A DNA stretch of 64,000 bases, from contig NC_089393.1 in assembly GCF_003171515.1 (NCBI RefSeq), positions 1,736,001 through 1,800,000 on the forward strand. Direction: 5' to 3'. Below are positions 8,898 through 19,046 of this stretch, one piece after another; position 1 is the first letter of the stretch, and the number at the start of each line of letters is the position of its first letter. The notes under the pieces are model-generated. The model had not been told where the DNA came from and did no database searches. It saw nothing but the letters and a program-made list of their open reading frames with translations. Made by a program: the position numbers and the translations under genes. Origin of the DNA: Pyrenophora tritici-repentis (lineage: Eukaryota; Ascomycota; Dothideomycetes; Pleosporales; Pleosporaceae).

Positions 8898-11800
8898 ATG
8901 GATAGCGATCCCTTTGTAGTGGACGTTAGACTTAATGGAACTGACTTTGTCACTGGACTTGTTGACTCAGGTTGCCTTTGCTATTCCGCCATCAATGAAC
9001 AACTCTTTCGATCTCTGAGACTGCCATCAATCAAGATAGCCCCGCGTCAGCTGGAGGAAGCAGCTGGGAAGAACGCAGAACCAAGTACTGTCCTAGATAC
9101 AGTTACTTACGCCTCGATAGACATAGACGGCCACCAGCAGAAACGCGTCTTCTTCTACGTTGTACCTGGCCTGACTTACGACGTGATTCTGGGAAAGCCC
9201 TGGTTAGAGGATGCCGACGTCACAATTTCGGCCAAACAAGGCTGCCTGGATATCGGCGCATCAAACATCCGCGCATGGAACCACAAGAAAGCGTCATACA
9301 AGCCACCACCAATGAAGGCTACTCAGGTGATGGCTTCCGCATTCATGGCGGAGGTGAGAAGAAGCCGTAGGAAGAACAAAGGAGACGGTATTGCGCTCGA
9401 CACTGGACTGTTCGCTGTTTCCATCGCCGACATTGAGAAAGCTTTGAAACCGCGCAAACGATCCGATCCGAAGACGAAGCTCCCACCCCAGTACCACCAA
9501 TGGCTGAAGGCTTTCGACCATTTCCTAGCTGAGAAACTTCCCCCGCATCGTAAAGGCGTTGATCTCCACATTGAGATTGAAAAGGATCAAGACGGAAACG
9601 AGAAGACCATTCCATGGGGTCCGCTCTACGGCATGAGCCGAGAAGAGTTACTAGTGCTTAGGAAAACTCTCACCGAGCTGTTAGACAAGGATTTTATCCG
9701 CGCTAGTAACTCTCCCGCAGCCGCACCCGTCCTAATGGTTAAAAAGCCAGGAGGGGGCATCCGATTTTGCGTTGACTACCGAGGCTTGAACAACATCACC
9801 AGGAAGGACCGTTACCCTCTGCCTCTATTCACAGAAACACTGAGAAATGTGGCCAAAGCTAAATGGTTCACAAAACTTGACGTTATCGCAGCCTTCCACA
9901 AGATCCGTGTGGCCAAAGGAGAGGAATGGAAGACAGCTTTCCGAACAAGATACGGCCTATTCGAATGGCGGGTTGCTCCCTTCGGACTAACAGGAGCACC
10001 AGCCGCATTTCAACGCTACGTAAATAGTGTTCTGCAGGATTACCTTGACGACTTTGTTTCAGCCTACGTTGACGACATCTTGATCTACTCGTCAGGATCG
10101 CTTCAGGATCACAGAGAGAAGGTTGGAAAGGTTCTTCAACGCCTCATAGACGCTGGACTGCAGATTGATATCGACAAGTGCGAGTTCGAGACTAAACGAG
10201 TTAAATACCTCGGGTACATTGTGGAAGCAGAAGTGGGTATTCGAGTTGACCCTGAAAAGATTATCGCAATCCGCGAATGGGCTACACCAACGTCAGTTAA
10301 GGCTATCCGAGCATTTATTGGTTTTGCCAACTTCTACCGAGTTTTTATACCGAACTTCTCGGACATTGCTGAACCGCTCATCAACCTAACTAAGAAAGAG
10401 ATGGTTTTTCATTGGGACGAGGCTTGCAATCAAGCATTTGAAACGATTAAGGAACTTCTCATTACAGCACCAATACTCGGCCATTTTGATCCAGAGAAGG
10501 ACACCTTAGTAGAAGCCGACTCCTCAGGACATGCAACTGGCGGCCTATTGCTGCAGAAGGACAAGAACAACAACTGGCAACCCGTTGCTTACTACTCAAA
10601 GAAGCACTCACCAACAGAGGCCAATTATCCAATTCATGACAAGGAGCTTCTAGCTATTGTTCGTTGCTTAGAAGCATGGGCTCCTGAACTACGTATGGTT
10701 AGGAAGTTTACAGTTCTGACGGACCACAAGAACCTCCAATACTTCTACCGCGAACGACAGCTGTCTGAAAGACAAGTACGTTGGTCAGAGTTTCTCTCAC
10801 GATTCGACTTCTCCCTGGAATGGAAACCTGGAAAGACTATGGGAAAACCCGACGCCCTATCACGACGAGAACAAGACCTACCCGCCAACTATGACGATGA
10901 ACGAATACGGTCTCGATTTATCCGTCTCTTCCAGAGCAAGCACTTGCGGAGTGTTCAAATCCAGTCTCTATCGTCTGAGGAGATTGACTTCACAAAAGAG
11001 ATACGCATGTTTGAGGACCAGGAGATGCAGAATCTGTGGCACCGAAGCCGCCAAGAAGATAAGCTTTATCAGGAGCTTACTACACTAGTAGCAAATAAGG
11101 AGAGGAACCTCCCTACTAAGCTTCAGAAGGAGAAGTTAGTGAGTATAGCAGAATGCACCCTAGACGAGAGAGGCTTGTTACGATTTCGAGACCGGACATG
11201 GATCCCTCACTGCGAACCACTCCGCACGCGAATCATTCAAAATATTCACGACTCGCATATTACTGGCCACCCCGGACGAGATCTTACCTACTCAATCTTA
11301 TCAAGGCAGTTCTTCTGGTCAGGTGCAGCAAGCGACGTGCGACGCTTTGTCCGTAACTGCGAGATTTGCGGAAGGAATACGATATGGAGAGAAACAAAGA
11401 AGGGCCTCCTTAAACCATTACCGATCCCAGAACGTATATGGGGAGAACTTTCAATCGATTTCATTACCGACTTGCCGCCATCTGGACGGGATAACGCAAC
11501 GAACTGTATGGTGGTCACTGATCGGCTGACAAAGGGAATTGAACTAGAAGGTATGCACGATATCTCGGCACAAGCCGTAGCACAACGACTTTTCGAACGG
11601 CATTATCCTATTCACGGTATTCCAACGGCAATTACGAGCGATAGAGGACCACAATTCGTTAGCGATCTTTGGAAGCATTTCTGTAAGCTCCTTAGCGTTG
11701 AGCAACGCCTGTCGACTGCCTACCATCCGCAAACCGATGGTGCAACAGAACGAATGAATCAAGAGATTGAAAAGATGATTCGAATCTGGGCCACGTACAC

Positions 11801-12533
11801 GCAAGAAAACTGGCTGGCACTTTTACCTGTCGTTATGGGAGCAATCAACAACCGCGAGGCCTCATCCACTGGCCTAAGCCCCTTCTATTTCATGCACGGA
11901 TATCACAATGAACCTATTCAGCTAGTAGAGGATCGAACTATTCAGGACCGACCAAAGAAAGATGGCGAAGCACTAGCAGAAGGCTTCCTCAAAAGACTCC
12001 AAGATGCAACAGAGTGGGCCCAAGCCGCGATCGCGATGACACAAGAGAAACAGCAGCATCAGGCTAATAAGACAAGAACAGCAGCGCCCCAATACAAGGA
12101 GGGAGACTGGGTGTTTCTAAACCTTAGAAACGTGAAGACAACACGACCTTCCAAGAAGCTAGACTGGTTGCATGGAAAGTATAAAGTCTTGAAGCAGGTC
12201 AACTCCCACTCTTATAAGCTTGACGTTCCGGGAAAAATCCATCCTGTCTTTCACGTAGACCTGCTTCGCTACGCGCCTGACGACTCTTTCCCATCGCAGA
12301 AAGTTGGAGACACTCAGCCAGGGCCTATACTTATAGATGGAGACGAGTTATGGCTGGTTGAGCGTATTCTGGGCGAACGGACAATAGGGCAAGGAGGGAA
12401 AGGAATCAAGGAGGCATATGTGAAGTGGGTGGACTATACTGAACCGACATGGGAACCAGTGAGCAACGTACTAAAGACTGACGCTTGGAAGAAATGGAAA
12501 AAACTACACGCTAAAGGGAAAGGAGGGGGGTAA
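8898..12533 (+). CDS. pol: Pol polyprotein: protease, RT, RNase H, integrase, chromodomain
   Basis: 1211 residues in the same frame as gag. Protease has the aspartyl triad VDSG (D23). Reverse transcriptase shows FCVDYRGLN and YVDD at residues 390-393. RNase H follows with EADSSGHATGG and LTDHKNLQYF. The integrase zinc region has HITGHPGR and CEICGR, and the core has D (LSIDFITD), D (TSDRGPQFV) and E (TERMNQEIEK) in the DD35E order. A GPY-like module (WLHGKYKVL) and HPVFHVDLLRY come next. The last 60 residues (LVERILGER...AYVKWVDYTEPTWEPVSNV) form a chromodomain, which marks chromoviruses and is thought to steer integration to particular chromatin. Whether translation starts at this ATG or arrives by readthrough of the gag TAG is unknown. 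TAA abuts the 3' LTR. Confidence 0.96.
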   Translation: MDSDPFVVDVRLNGTDFVTGLVDSGCLCYSAINEQLFRSLRLPSIKIAPRQLEEAAGKNAEPSTVLDTVTYASIDIDGHQQKRVFFYVVPGLTYDVILGKPWLEDADVTISAKQGCLDIGASNIRAWNHKKASYKPPPMKATQVMASAFMAEVRRSRRKNKGDGIALDTGLFAVSIADIEKALKPRKRSDPKTKLPPQYHQWLKAFDHFLAEKLPPHRKGVDLHIEIEKDQDGNEKTIPWGPLYGMSREELLVLRKTLTELLDKDFIRASNSPAAAPVLMVKKPGGGIRFCVDYRGLNNITRKDRYPLPLFTETLRNVAKAKWFTKLDVIAAFHKIRVAKGEEWKTAFRTRYGLFEWRVAPFGLTGAPAAFQRYVNSVLQDYLDDFVSAYVDDILIYSSGSLQDHREKVGKVLQRLIDAGLQIDIDKCEFETKRVKYLGYIVEAEVGIRVDPEKIIAIREWATPTSVKAIRAFIGFANFYRVFIPNFSDIAEPLINLTKKEMVFHWDEACNQAFETIKELLITAPILGHFDPEKDTLVEADSSGHATGGLLLQKDKNNNWQPVAYYSKKHSPTEANYPIHDKELLAIVRCLEAWAPELRMVRKFTVLTDHKNLQYFYRERQLSERQVRWSEFLSRFDFSLEWKPGKTMGKPDALSRREQDLPANYDDERIRSRFIRLFQSKHLRSVQIQSLSSEEIDFTKEIRMFEDQEMQNLWHRSRQEDKLYQELTTLVANKERNLPTKLQKEKLVSIAECTLDERGLLRFRDRTWIPHCEPLRTRIIQNIHDSHITGHPGRDLTYSILSRQFFWSGAASDVRRFVRNCEICGRNTIWRETKKGLLKPLPIPERIWGELSIDFITDLPPSGRDNATNCMVVTDRLTKGIELEGMHDISAQAVAQRLFERHYPIHGIPTAITSDRGPQFVSDLWKHFCKLLSVEQRLSTAYHPQTDGATERMNQEIEKMIRIWATYTQENWLALLPVVMGAINNREASSTGLSPFYFMHGYHNEPIQLVEDRTIQDRPKKDGEALAEGFLKRLQDATEWAQAAIAMTQEKQQHQANKTRTAAPQYKEGDWVFLNLRNVKTTRPSKKLDWLHGKYKVLKQVNSHSYKLDVPGKIHPVFHVDLLRYAPDDSFPSQKVGDTQPGPILIDGDELWLVERILGERTIGQGGKGIKEAYVKWVDYTEPTWEPVSNVLKTDAWKKWKKLHAKGKGGG
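12513..12530 (+). other. Polypurine tract
   Basis: AAAGGGAAAGGAGGGGGG, 18 purines, three bases before the 3' LTR. It would prime plus-strand DNA. It doubles as the last codons of pol. Confidence 0.88.
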
Positions 12534-12721
12534 TGTAACGGGCTGAGCCCTAAGTCACATGACTAGGCTGCGAGCCTAGTCGCTTCCCCGGCAACGAGAG
12601 GGCCGTGCGCCAACCCAAACAAAGCGGGCTCGCCGCTCGCGTCTTACCTTCTTTCTTCATCTTGACTGTAAATAGCATCTGGACTAGGTAGCTGGAATAC
12701 AGTCCCTACAGACCGTTCACA
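12534..12721 (+). repeat. 3' LTR of the Gypsy element
   Basis: 188 bp, read as identical to the 5' LTR, starting one base after the pol stop codon and followed by target duplication CTGGG. Confidence 0.96.
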
Positions 12722-12726
12722 CTGGG

Positions 12727-13985
12727 AAGAAAAGCTGATTGTTTATATGCTCGCAAGTCGGATCTAGGCTCGCGGGAACCTTGGCCACGTGGCAGCTGTT
12801 ACTTATACCATGAAAAATACCGATTCACACACTTCTGTTTCACTGTGTAATCCTAAAGGTGAAGTGCACTCGCATATCAAGGAAGCCTGCCTACCTAGGT
12901 AACGAAGCTCTGCACCGAGTCTTTCCATTATCGAAGTCGAAGTCGTACATGGCTCTCTTACAAAAGCATACTCTAAGAGCTTGTTTCTTTGTAAGTATGT
13001 CTCATCGCTCGTATAGTGATGATGTGCAGTAGTCCTTTCGAACTCGTGATTGTTCGTAGCGGCTTAACTCAATTTGTTACTATACAAAGCCCGTAGCATT
13101 GCATTTTCACTATAACCTTGTGTAAAGTAAAGCCTTGTGACAAGTATCAACGATTTCTTGCTGAAAGTCTTGGGTTCTGGGTTGAAGGTTTTGGTTGTAG
13201 TTCCCGCTTCCTAATCCGGTTACTCCACAATGTTGGGCTAGTTTTCACAGTGACGTAATGGTCCCACATATACTACCCAGGACACCCACACCGACGTTGA
13301 GATTTCCGGCGCATCCAGCCTCAACGGTGAAGTCATTGAAGCAAGTATCAGACGACCTCCGGTCTGGCCTACTACAAATCTTTATGATTAGCTCAAATAG
13401 AGTAGGAGACCATCTGCCATGGTGTTTTCACAGACATATCACCACCATCCAAAGCGGTATGTGCGCGGCTGACGCTTATGAATCAGCTCTGCGACTGAGG
13501 GCAAAATTTATGATTCAGGATAGTGGACAAAGGAAAAAGAAAGTAAATGATATGCAGGGAAAATCTGTGAGAAAGGGGGCCAAGATCTACCTAGGTAGCA
13601 TTGCACTATGCCGTAATCAAGATTGAGTACGCAAACAACATTATCTCCTTGGGTGCGGCTGAACTGCTAGATACCAGAGTAGCCATAAGGCGGCTAGCTC
13701 AATCGAAATCTCGATGGCGCGACGGATGGCCCGGCTACATCTGGATAAGTGGATTTTCGGTACTCGGCTGTTCTGTTGACTTTGTATAGGAGCTGCCCGT
13801 CTAGGACGTTAATGCGACGGGGTATCCCTGTTGAAACCAGGTTTTCATCGTTCATGCATGCCATGTGGTTATTGTCAAGCGAGGTGGCTGACCAAGGCGA
13901 CTAACGAGCATTTAAGCATTGACGAACGACTCTCGATCAGTCGTTCATCGTCGTTGGATGCCGTTCAACTCCTATCCTCACCGCC
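12727..13985. other. Intergenic, upstream of the P450 gene
   Basis: About 1.26 kb. A reading frame at 13258-13626 has no recognisable features and I do not count it as a gene. The palindrome CTACCTAGGTA occurs twice (near 12891 and 13588) and again elsewhere in the window's gaps. Confidence 0.5.
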
Positions 13986-15754
13986 ATGATTATCGTCAAT
14001 CCAACAAATGTCCTGCTTCTCTCAGTTGCCAGCATACTATATGTTGTCTATCGCCGATTCATGGCTAGACATGCCCTGCCCCTCCCACCAGGGCCCAAGG
14101 GTATTCCGATACTTGGAAACGTCAACGATATGCCCAAGCCAGGAATGCTAGAGTGTCATCATTGGCTGCAACATAAGGATCTATATGGCCCGATAAGTTC
14201 GGTAAAGGTGCTGGGCCAGACATTTGTCATCATCAACGACCCTACTATCGCTTTTGAGCTCCTGCGCGACCGATCGGCAATCCACTCTTCACGTCCAAGC
14301 CAAATATTCAGTGGTCAGATGTATGTATATGTACTATGCACAGACTTGGAACATCAAGCAAAGTGTAAGGCTCAACACTGGCTAAATGAACTATCAGGGT
14401 TGGCTGGCAATATGCTACTGCTATCATCCCATACACAGAAGCATGGAAGATTCACAGGAAGAATATCACAAAGATAGCAAGCACAAATGCGTCAATAGCC
14501 ATTTTCGATCGCGCCCAAGAAGCGGAGTCAGCCCATTTCTTGTTGAACCTCTTAGACACACCGGACAAGTTGTTTGATCACATCAGGCACGAGGCTGGGA
14601 GTGTGATTCTCAAGATCACGTATGGCTACAACACTGCACCTCACGGGCATGATCCCTTCGTGGACCTTGCTGCGGACACTATGGCCCAGTTTGCTACCGC
14701 AACTGTACCAGGCCGTTGGATGGTTGACGTCTTGCCATTTTGTAAGTGAATCCTATCAAGGATTACATACCGTCTCTAACCTGAACGAGTGAGATATTTG
14801 CCAGAGTGGCTGCCAGGAACAGGTTTTAAGCGTACGACTAGAGCGATGGCGGCACAGCTAAATAAGTGCACGAATCAACCGTATGCATTTGTGAAAAGGC
14901 AGATGGGTGAAAAGAGGCACACGCCTTCTTTCTTATCACAATGCATCGATGATATCGGTGCAGATCCAGAAATGGAATTTGTTCATAAGTGGGCTGCTTT
15001 AGCACTCTATCTTGGTGGCGCTGACACGGTAAGCTCGAATTATGGGTCACGATGTTCGATATATTGCTCATCATAATCACAGACCGTCTCTTCGATCATG
15101 ACCTTCTTCCTGGCCATGACGGTGTTTCCAGAAGTACAAAAGAAAGCTCAAGAAGAGCTCGATCGCGTCATTAGCGGAGAACGTCTACCTGTAAGCAAAG
15201 ATCGTGAAAGCCTTCCATACATCGATGCTGTCATGAAAGAGACCCATCGCTGGCACCTTGTTGTACCCATGGGTATCCCGCATTCCAGTACCGAAGAGGA
15301 CACTTGCCGCGGCTACAGAATTCCGAAAGGCGCTATACTCCTGCCTAACAACTGGCACTTTACACACGATCCTGCAGTTTATTCCGAGCCTATGAAGTTC
15401 AAGCCGGAGCGTTACTTTGATACCCCAACACACAAGGCTGAGCCTGACCCGCGAAATCACATCTTTGGCTACGGTCGACGCATCTGTCCAGGTCGCTATG
15501 TGGCTGATAACGCTTTGTTTGTTACCATTGCTCAGACCCTCGCCGTTTTCAATATTAAAAAATTTGTGGACGGTAACGGGCATGTTGTGGAGCCGGAATT
15601 AAGGTTCGAGGCTGGCACTGTGAGTCACCCGGTGCCGTACCGATGCTCCATCAAGCCCCGCTCTGCAGCGCATGAGGAGCTTATCCGAGCGGCGCAGCAA
15701 ACATATCCGTTAGAAGAAAGTCATGCAAAGGAATTAGAGGATATTGAGTGGTAG
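13986..15754 (+). CDS. Cytochrome P450 monooxygenase
   Basis: Exons join(13986..14320,14398..14741,14790..15028,15083..15754), 529 residues. An N-terminal anchor (NVLLLSVASILYVVYRRF) places it on the ER, followed by the proline-rich hinge LPLPPGPKGIPILGN. The I-helix oxygen motif GGADTT is at about 302-307 and spans the last intron. ExxR is KETHR (about 358-362), the PERF-like motif FKPERY (about 412), and the heme ligand motif FGYGRRICPG with Cys about 441. All parts of a working class II P450 are present. It resembles the fungal O-methylsterigmatocystin oxidoreductase type in general layout, but I cannot fix a CYP family or substrate. SDR and MFS genes nearby suggest a small metabolic island. 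Confidence 0.94.
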
Positions 15755-16314
15755 ATCAGGGTTTTATGTAGGAAGATCGATTGATATGCGTTGTGTAGTC
15801 TTATTGTACACTCAAGTATTATGATACGATTTACCTAAAGGTTCTCACAAACGCTATAATGAATCACAGCTACAACTATATTTCTAAGATCGCACTCCTC
15901 CACACTCTTTGTATGTGCACTGCGTCTAGTGAACAATGACATGCGAGGTGAATCTATCGTGGGGACAGTATTGAGAACTTCACGTTTACATTTTGGGGCT
16001 ACAAAAACAAATGCCCACATAATGTGGAGCTTGAATTCTCTGAATATCTTTGTATTCATAAAAATCCGTATATCTGATGATATCTACAGCTGCCACATCA
16101 GCGAGCTGAACTTTAGAAACACAAACTGTTCTACCTAGATAGGTATAAAGAGCGCATTCCGAGCCTGCTGCGTCTAAGCTCCCATCTATAGCTTTAATTC
16201 TTTATCCTCAAGAAAGCTGACCTCGACGTTGCCAAACACATATCGTGTAATCTCTATCAAGAGATACCGTAGTATATGCGACGGGTAAAGACGCATCACT
16301 ATGCACATCCTCTA
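15755..16314. other. Intergenic
   Basis: About 560 bp of AT-rich sequence holding the P450 3' UTR. No gene seen. A CTACCTAGATAGGTA palindrome lies near 16132. Confidence 0.45.
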
Positions 16315-16981
16315 TCACGGGACCAAACAGTAGTTGCAAGGTAAGAACGTAGTTGTAGTGTAAAGGTCTATGTACAAGAGCGCGGGGAGGATATGTACCG
16401 TAGGGTAGCAGGCGCTAGGCCAAGATAGGGATGGGGGCACGTGACCTACAGAGCGCCGAGTTGGTGCCGTGACATCCTCCTCAATGCTCTGAATTCTCCG
16501 ACTTCCTTGACTGGTGGAGGTGGGTTTTCCATAGCCTTTCGATGATCTAACCAACCCATGAATGTCTCTTCGCAGCACAAGTTTGTAATGAGTGCGCATT
16601 TCGTCGCCCGAGAAGGGATTTTATCTCCCCAGTGGTTGCATCATGTTGCACACCAACCGTGGCTAGGCTCCGGAACAGCGGCGAAGCTTCATGGCGAATC
16701 TGACTGCAAACTCTTAGCAGGTTCAATGGGTAGGTGTTGTCACACCGATTCTTGTAACTCTTTCCATTATCACCACCGTGAGCTGTGGTCTTAATGATCG
16801 CAATCGAGCCTGAGAGATAGTACTCGTAAATTGTGCTACGCAGCTCCCCAGGAAGGCAAAGAAAAGGTAAGGTGAGTTGATTGACTCGTGCACTTTCTTT
16901 GTCAGTAGAGTTTCTATAAGGGAACGGTGGGTAAACATACATCTCTTGCACATCTTGCGGTACAGATGAGGGTTTCGACAT
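16315..16981 (-). CDS. LPxELRxxIY-family protein, frameshifted
   Basis: Exon 1 (16941-16981) gives MSKPSSVPQDVQE and ends AT|GTATGT. The 48-bp intron (branch CTGAC, end AAAG) is a multiple of three. Exon 2 starts at 16892 with ARVNQLTLPFLCLPGELRST, then IYEYYLSGSIAII and LLRVCSQIRHEASPLFRSLA. The open frame stops at 16547. Removing one C from CCC at 16607-16609 would switch to a frame continuing DEMRTHYKLVLRRDIHGLV down to 16315, which looks like a natural extension. So either the protein is a 130-odd-residue short form or a 1-base indel splits a longer one. It sits between the P450 and SDR genes, but its family is dispersed and probably unrelated to their chemistry. Confidence 0.65.
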
Positions 16982-17795
16982 GTTGGTGTTGGTGATCGTG
17001 TATGACACCTGCATTGTTGAGTGGTTTGGAGATTACGGTGAGTTCGTTGTGGTCGTATAGAAATGAGAAGGCAGTGACCTTGACTTTCCTTAGCATGTTG
17101 CTGCTAGCTCGACGCTAGTCCTAGCGTCAGAGTGAATGCTATCACACATCTTTTACACACATCGACCCACTTCTACCCCTAGCAACCTGATTCTCTTTAA
17201 CATAGGTAAATCTTACTAGCATGTATGAACAGTTCTATATCTTTTATATCCATTCCTTCTTTCATGGTTATGCTATCTTATTCCCCAAGTACCTAGTGGT
17301 GTGATATGTCCTCGATGCTGGCAAACAACGACCTTCGATAAGTGTGATCGATCTTAATTGCAAATCATTACTTAGACATACAGTCACACACAGGAATTGA
17401 TTGCCTTCGCGATCTAGACTATTAGTTGAGACTCATTTTCGTGTGAAGAGTTCGGAACAGTTCCGCTCTGTATGCAAATGCGCTATGCCACTTCCGTCCA
17501 CCGCATTTGAGTAAGCCACAGCATGATAGCTCCTACTAAGTCCAATCCAGGCCCAGTCGTATCGGCAACCCCCTTTCTCATGACTGAGGTATCCGCACGT
17601 CTCATAAACCCGTGATGGTTTTCCGATTCTTTCATAACCCCACATGCTTGTGTGGGGCATCGGCATCCCCCAAAGTCACCCCGCATCCATACGTGGGATG
17701 CCGCACCAGGTCGTCTTATACCTAAAAGACTGCAATTAGGCACTCAAACTGAGTAAAGTTCAACTCTACGAAAAGAAGAAAATAAAATTGCAACT
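16982..17795. other. Intergenic, upstream of the SDR gene
   Basis: About 810 bp serving two divergent genes. Small reading frames here lack recognisable features. Nothing else seen. Confidence 0.45.
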
Positions 17796-18887
17796 ATGGA
17801 TCCAGCTCAATTTGGCATCAGCACCCTCCCCATGCAACGCGTCCCGTACGGCCCCATTCTACCCGAAGCGCTCAAGAACTCGAATTCAGGGAAGGTAGCT
17901 GTCATTACCGGCGCGGGTCGAGGTATCGGCGCCGCCATTGCAGAAGCGCTCGCAAAGTCTGGAGCCAGGATTGCTATCTTGGACCTCAACGTCGACAAGC
18001 TGGATCAAACCAAGAAGACATGCCTGGCCCTTGGCGGAAAGGTGGAAGCTTTTGGATGCGATGTTACAAATCAAGCTCGAGTTGAGGAAGTCCTTGAGCA
18101 AGTGCAAAAGCAGCTGGGGCCAATCGATGTATTGGTGAATAATGCGGGAATATTCGACCAAAGGCCGTTTCTTATGAGCACTTTCAACAGTTTTTGGAAG
18201 CAGATTGAGGTGAACTTCAAAGCAGTGAGTAATTGCTACTACAGAAAGGATCCGTGATTGATCTTATTTCCAGCCTTTGATGCTTATACATGCTGTCCTC
18301 CCGAAGATGCGCGATCGAGGCAATGGCTGCATCATCAACATCGCCTCTAGGTCCGGTACTGTGGATGTGCCCATGACTCTAGGCTATGTGTCTTCAAAGG
18401 CAGCATTAATTCGCGCCACGCATACTCTGCAAAAGGAGATGGAGCTTGACGGTCTGGATCCGGCGATACACATGTATGCGCTACATCCGGGAGGTGTGCG
18501 ATCGAACATGGGCGGAGGTAAGGGAGTCGGGCTAATTTGCTACGCCTGAACACATGCTAATCCCCTAAAGTCGGTGCTGCAGCAGATGTAAAGCAGAAAT
18601 ACGGGGACATCACAGATGAGAAGTATTACGAGCACTTGTTCAAGGATGAGCCGCCCCTTTGTGGACAAACCTGCGCATGGCTAGCGAGCGGGCAAGGGAA
18701 GGAACTTAGGGGTCTGTTTTTGGGTAAGCTCTCCAGCTGTTGTCAGCCAATTCTACATTGCTAACATGATACAGACTGTCGGCAGGATATGTCAAAGCTC
18801 CTCAGTATCGGACGAGAGACATTGCTTAAGGAGAACAGAAACACCTTGACAGTTAACTTTATTGACGGATACTGCAATGAGCCATAG
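17796..18887 (+). CDS. Short-chain dehydrogenase/reductase
   Basis: Exons join(17796..18224,18274..18517,18571..18723,18775..18887), 312 residues. The Rossmann motif TGAGRGIG (about 39-46) binds the dinucleotide; ILDLNVDKLD after strand 2 carries an acidic residue that usually favours NAD(H). NNAG follows strand 4. The catalytic Ser lies in IINIASRSG, with YVSSK as the Tyr-x3-Lys pair. HPGGVRSNMGG is the usual post-active-site loop. Classical SDR, cytosolic, no targeting signal. The substrate is unknown. It is in tandem with the P450 and convergent with the transporter, whose 3' end is only 160 bp away. Confidence 0.94.
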
Positions 18888-19046
18888 TTACCGAAAGTTC
18901 AAGACAGAGATCGGTTCATACATACAACTCAGGCCATGAAATGAGCGTTGCATTCGAAATGTTCAATAGTAGCATCTGTATCCCCTACTTCTACTCTAAT
19001 GGGGTTCAAGAGTGTGAAAACACCCGTTTCAGGCGACAAATTCCAC

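Larger units (their letters stand above)
7311..12721 (+). mobile_element. Full-length Ty3/Gypsy chromovirus LTR retrotransposon
   Basis: A 5411-bp element bounded by 188-bp LTRs (7311-7498 and 12534-12721) that I read as identical base for base. Both begin TG and end CA. The flanks carry a 5-bp target duplication, CTGGG, at 7306-7310 and 12722-12726. Internal parts in order: self-primer site, 13-copy minisatellite, gag, in-frame TAG, pol (protease, reverse transcriptase, RNase H, integrase, chromodomain), polypurine tract. Both reading frames are open, with no sign of RIP-type C-to-T decay. Identical LTRs and open frames indicate a recent insertion, possibly an active element. Confidence 0.97.

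Noticed and set aside
13258..13626. 122-codon frame upstream of the P450
   Set aside because: Composition and lack of any motif, signal peptide or splice pattern; intergenic context.
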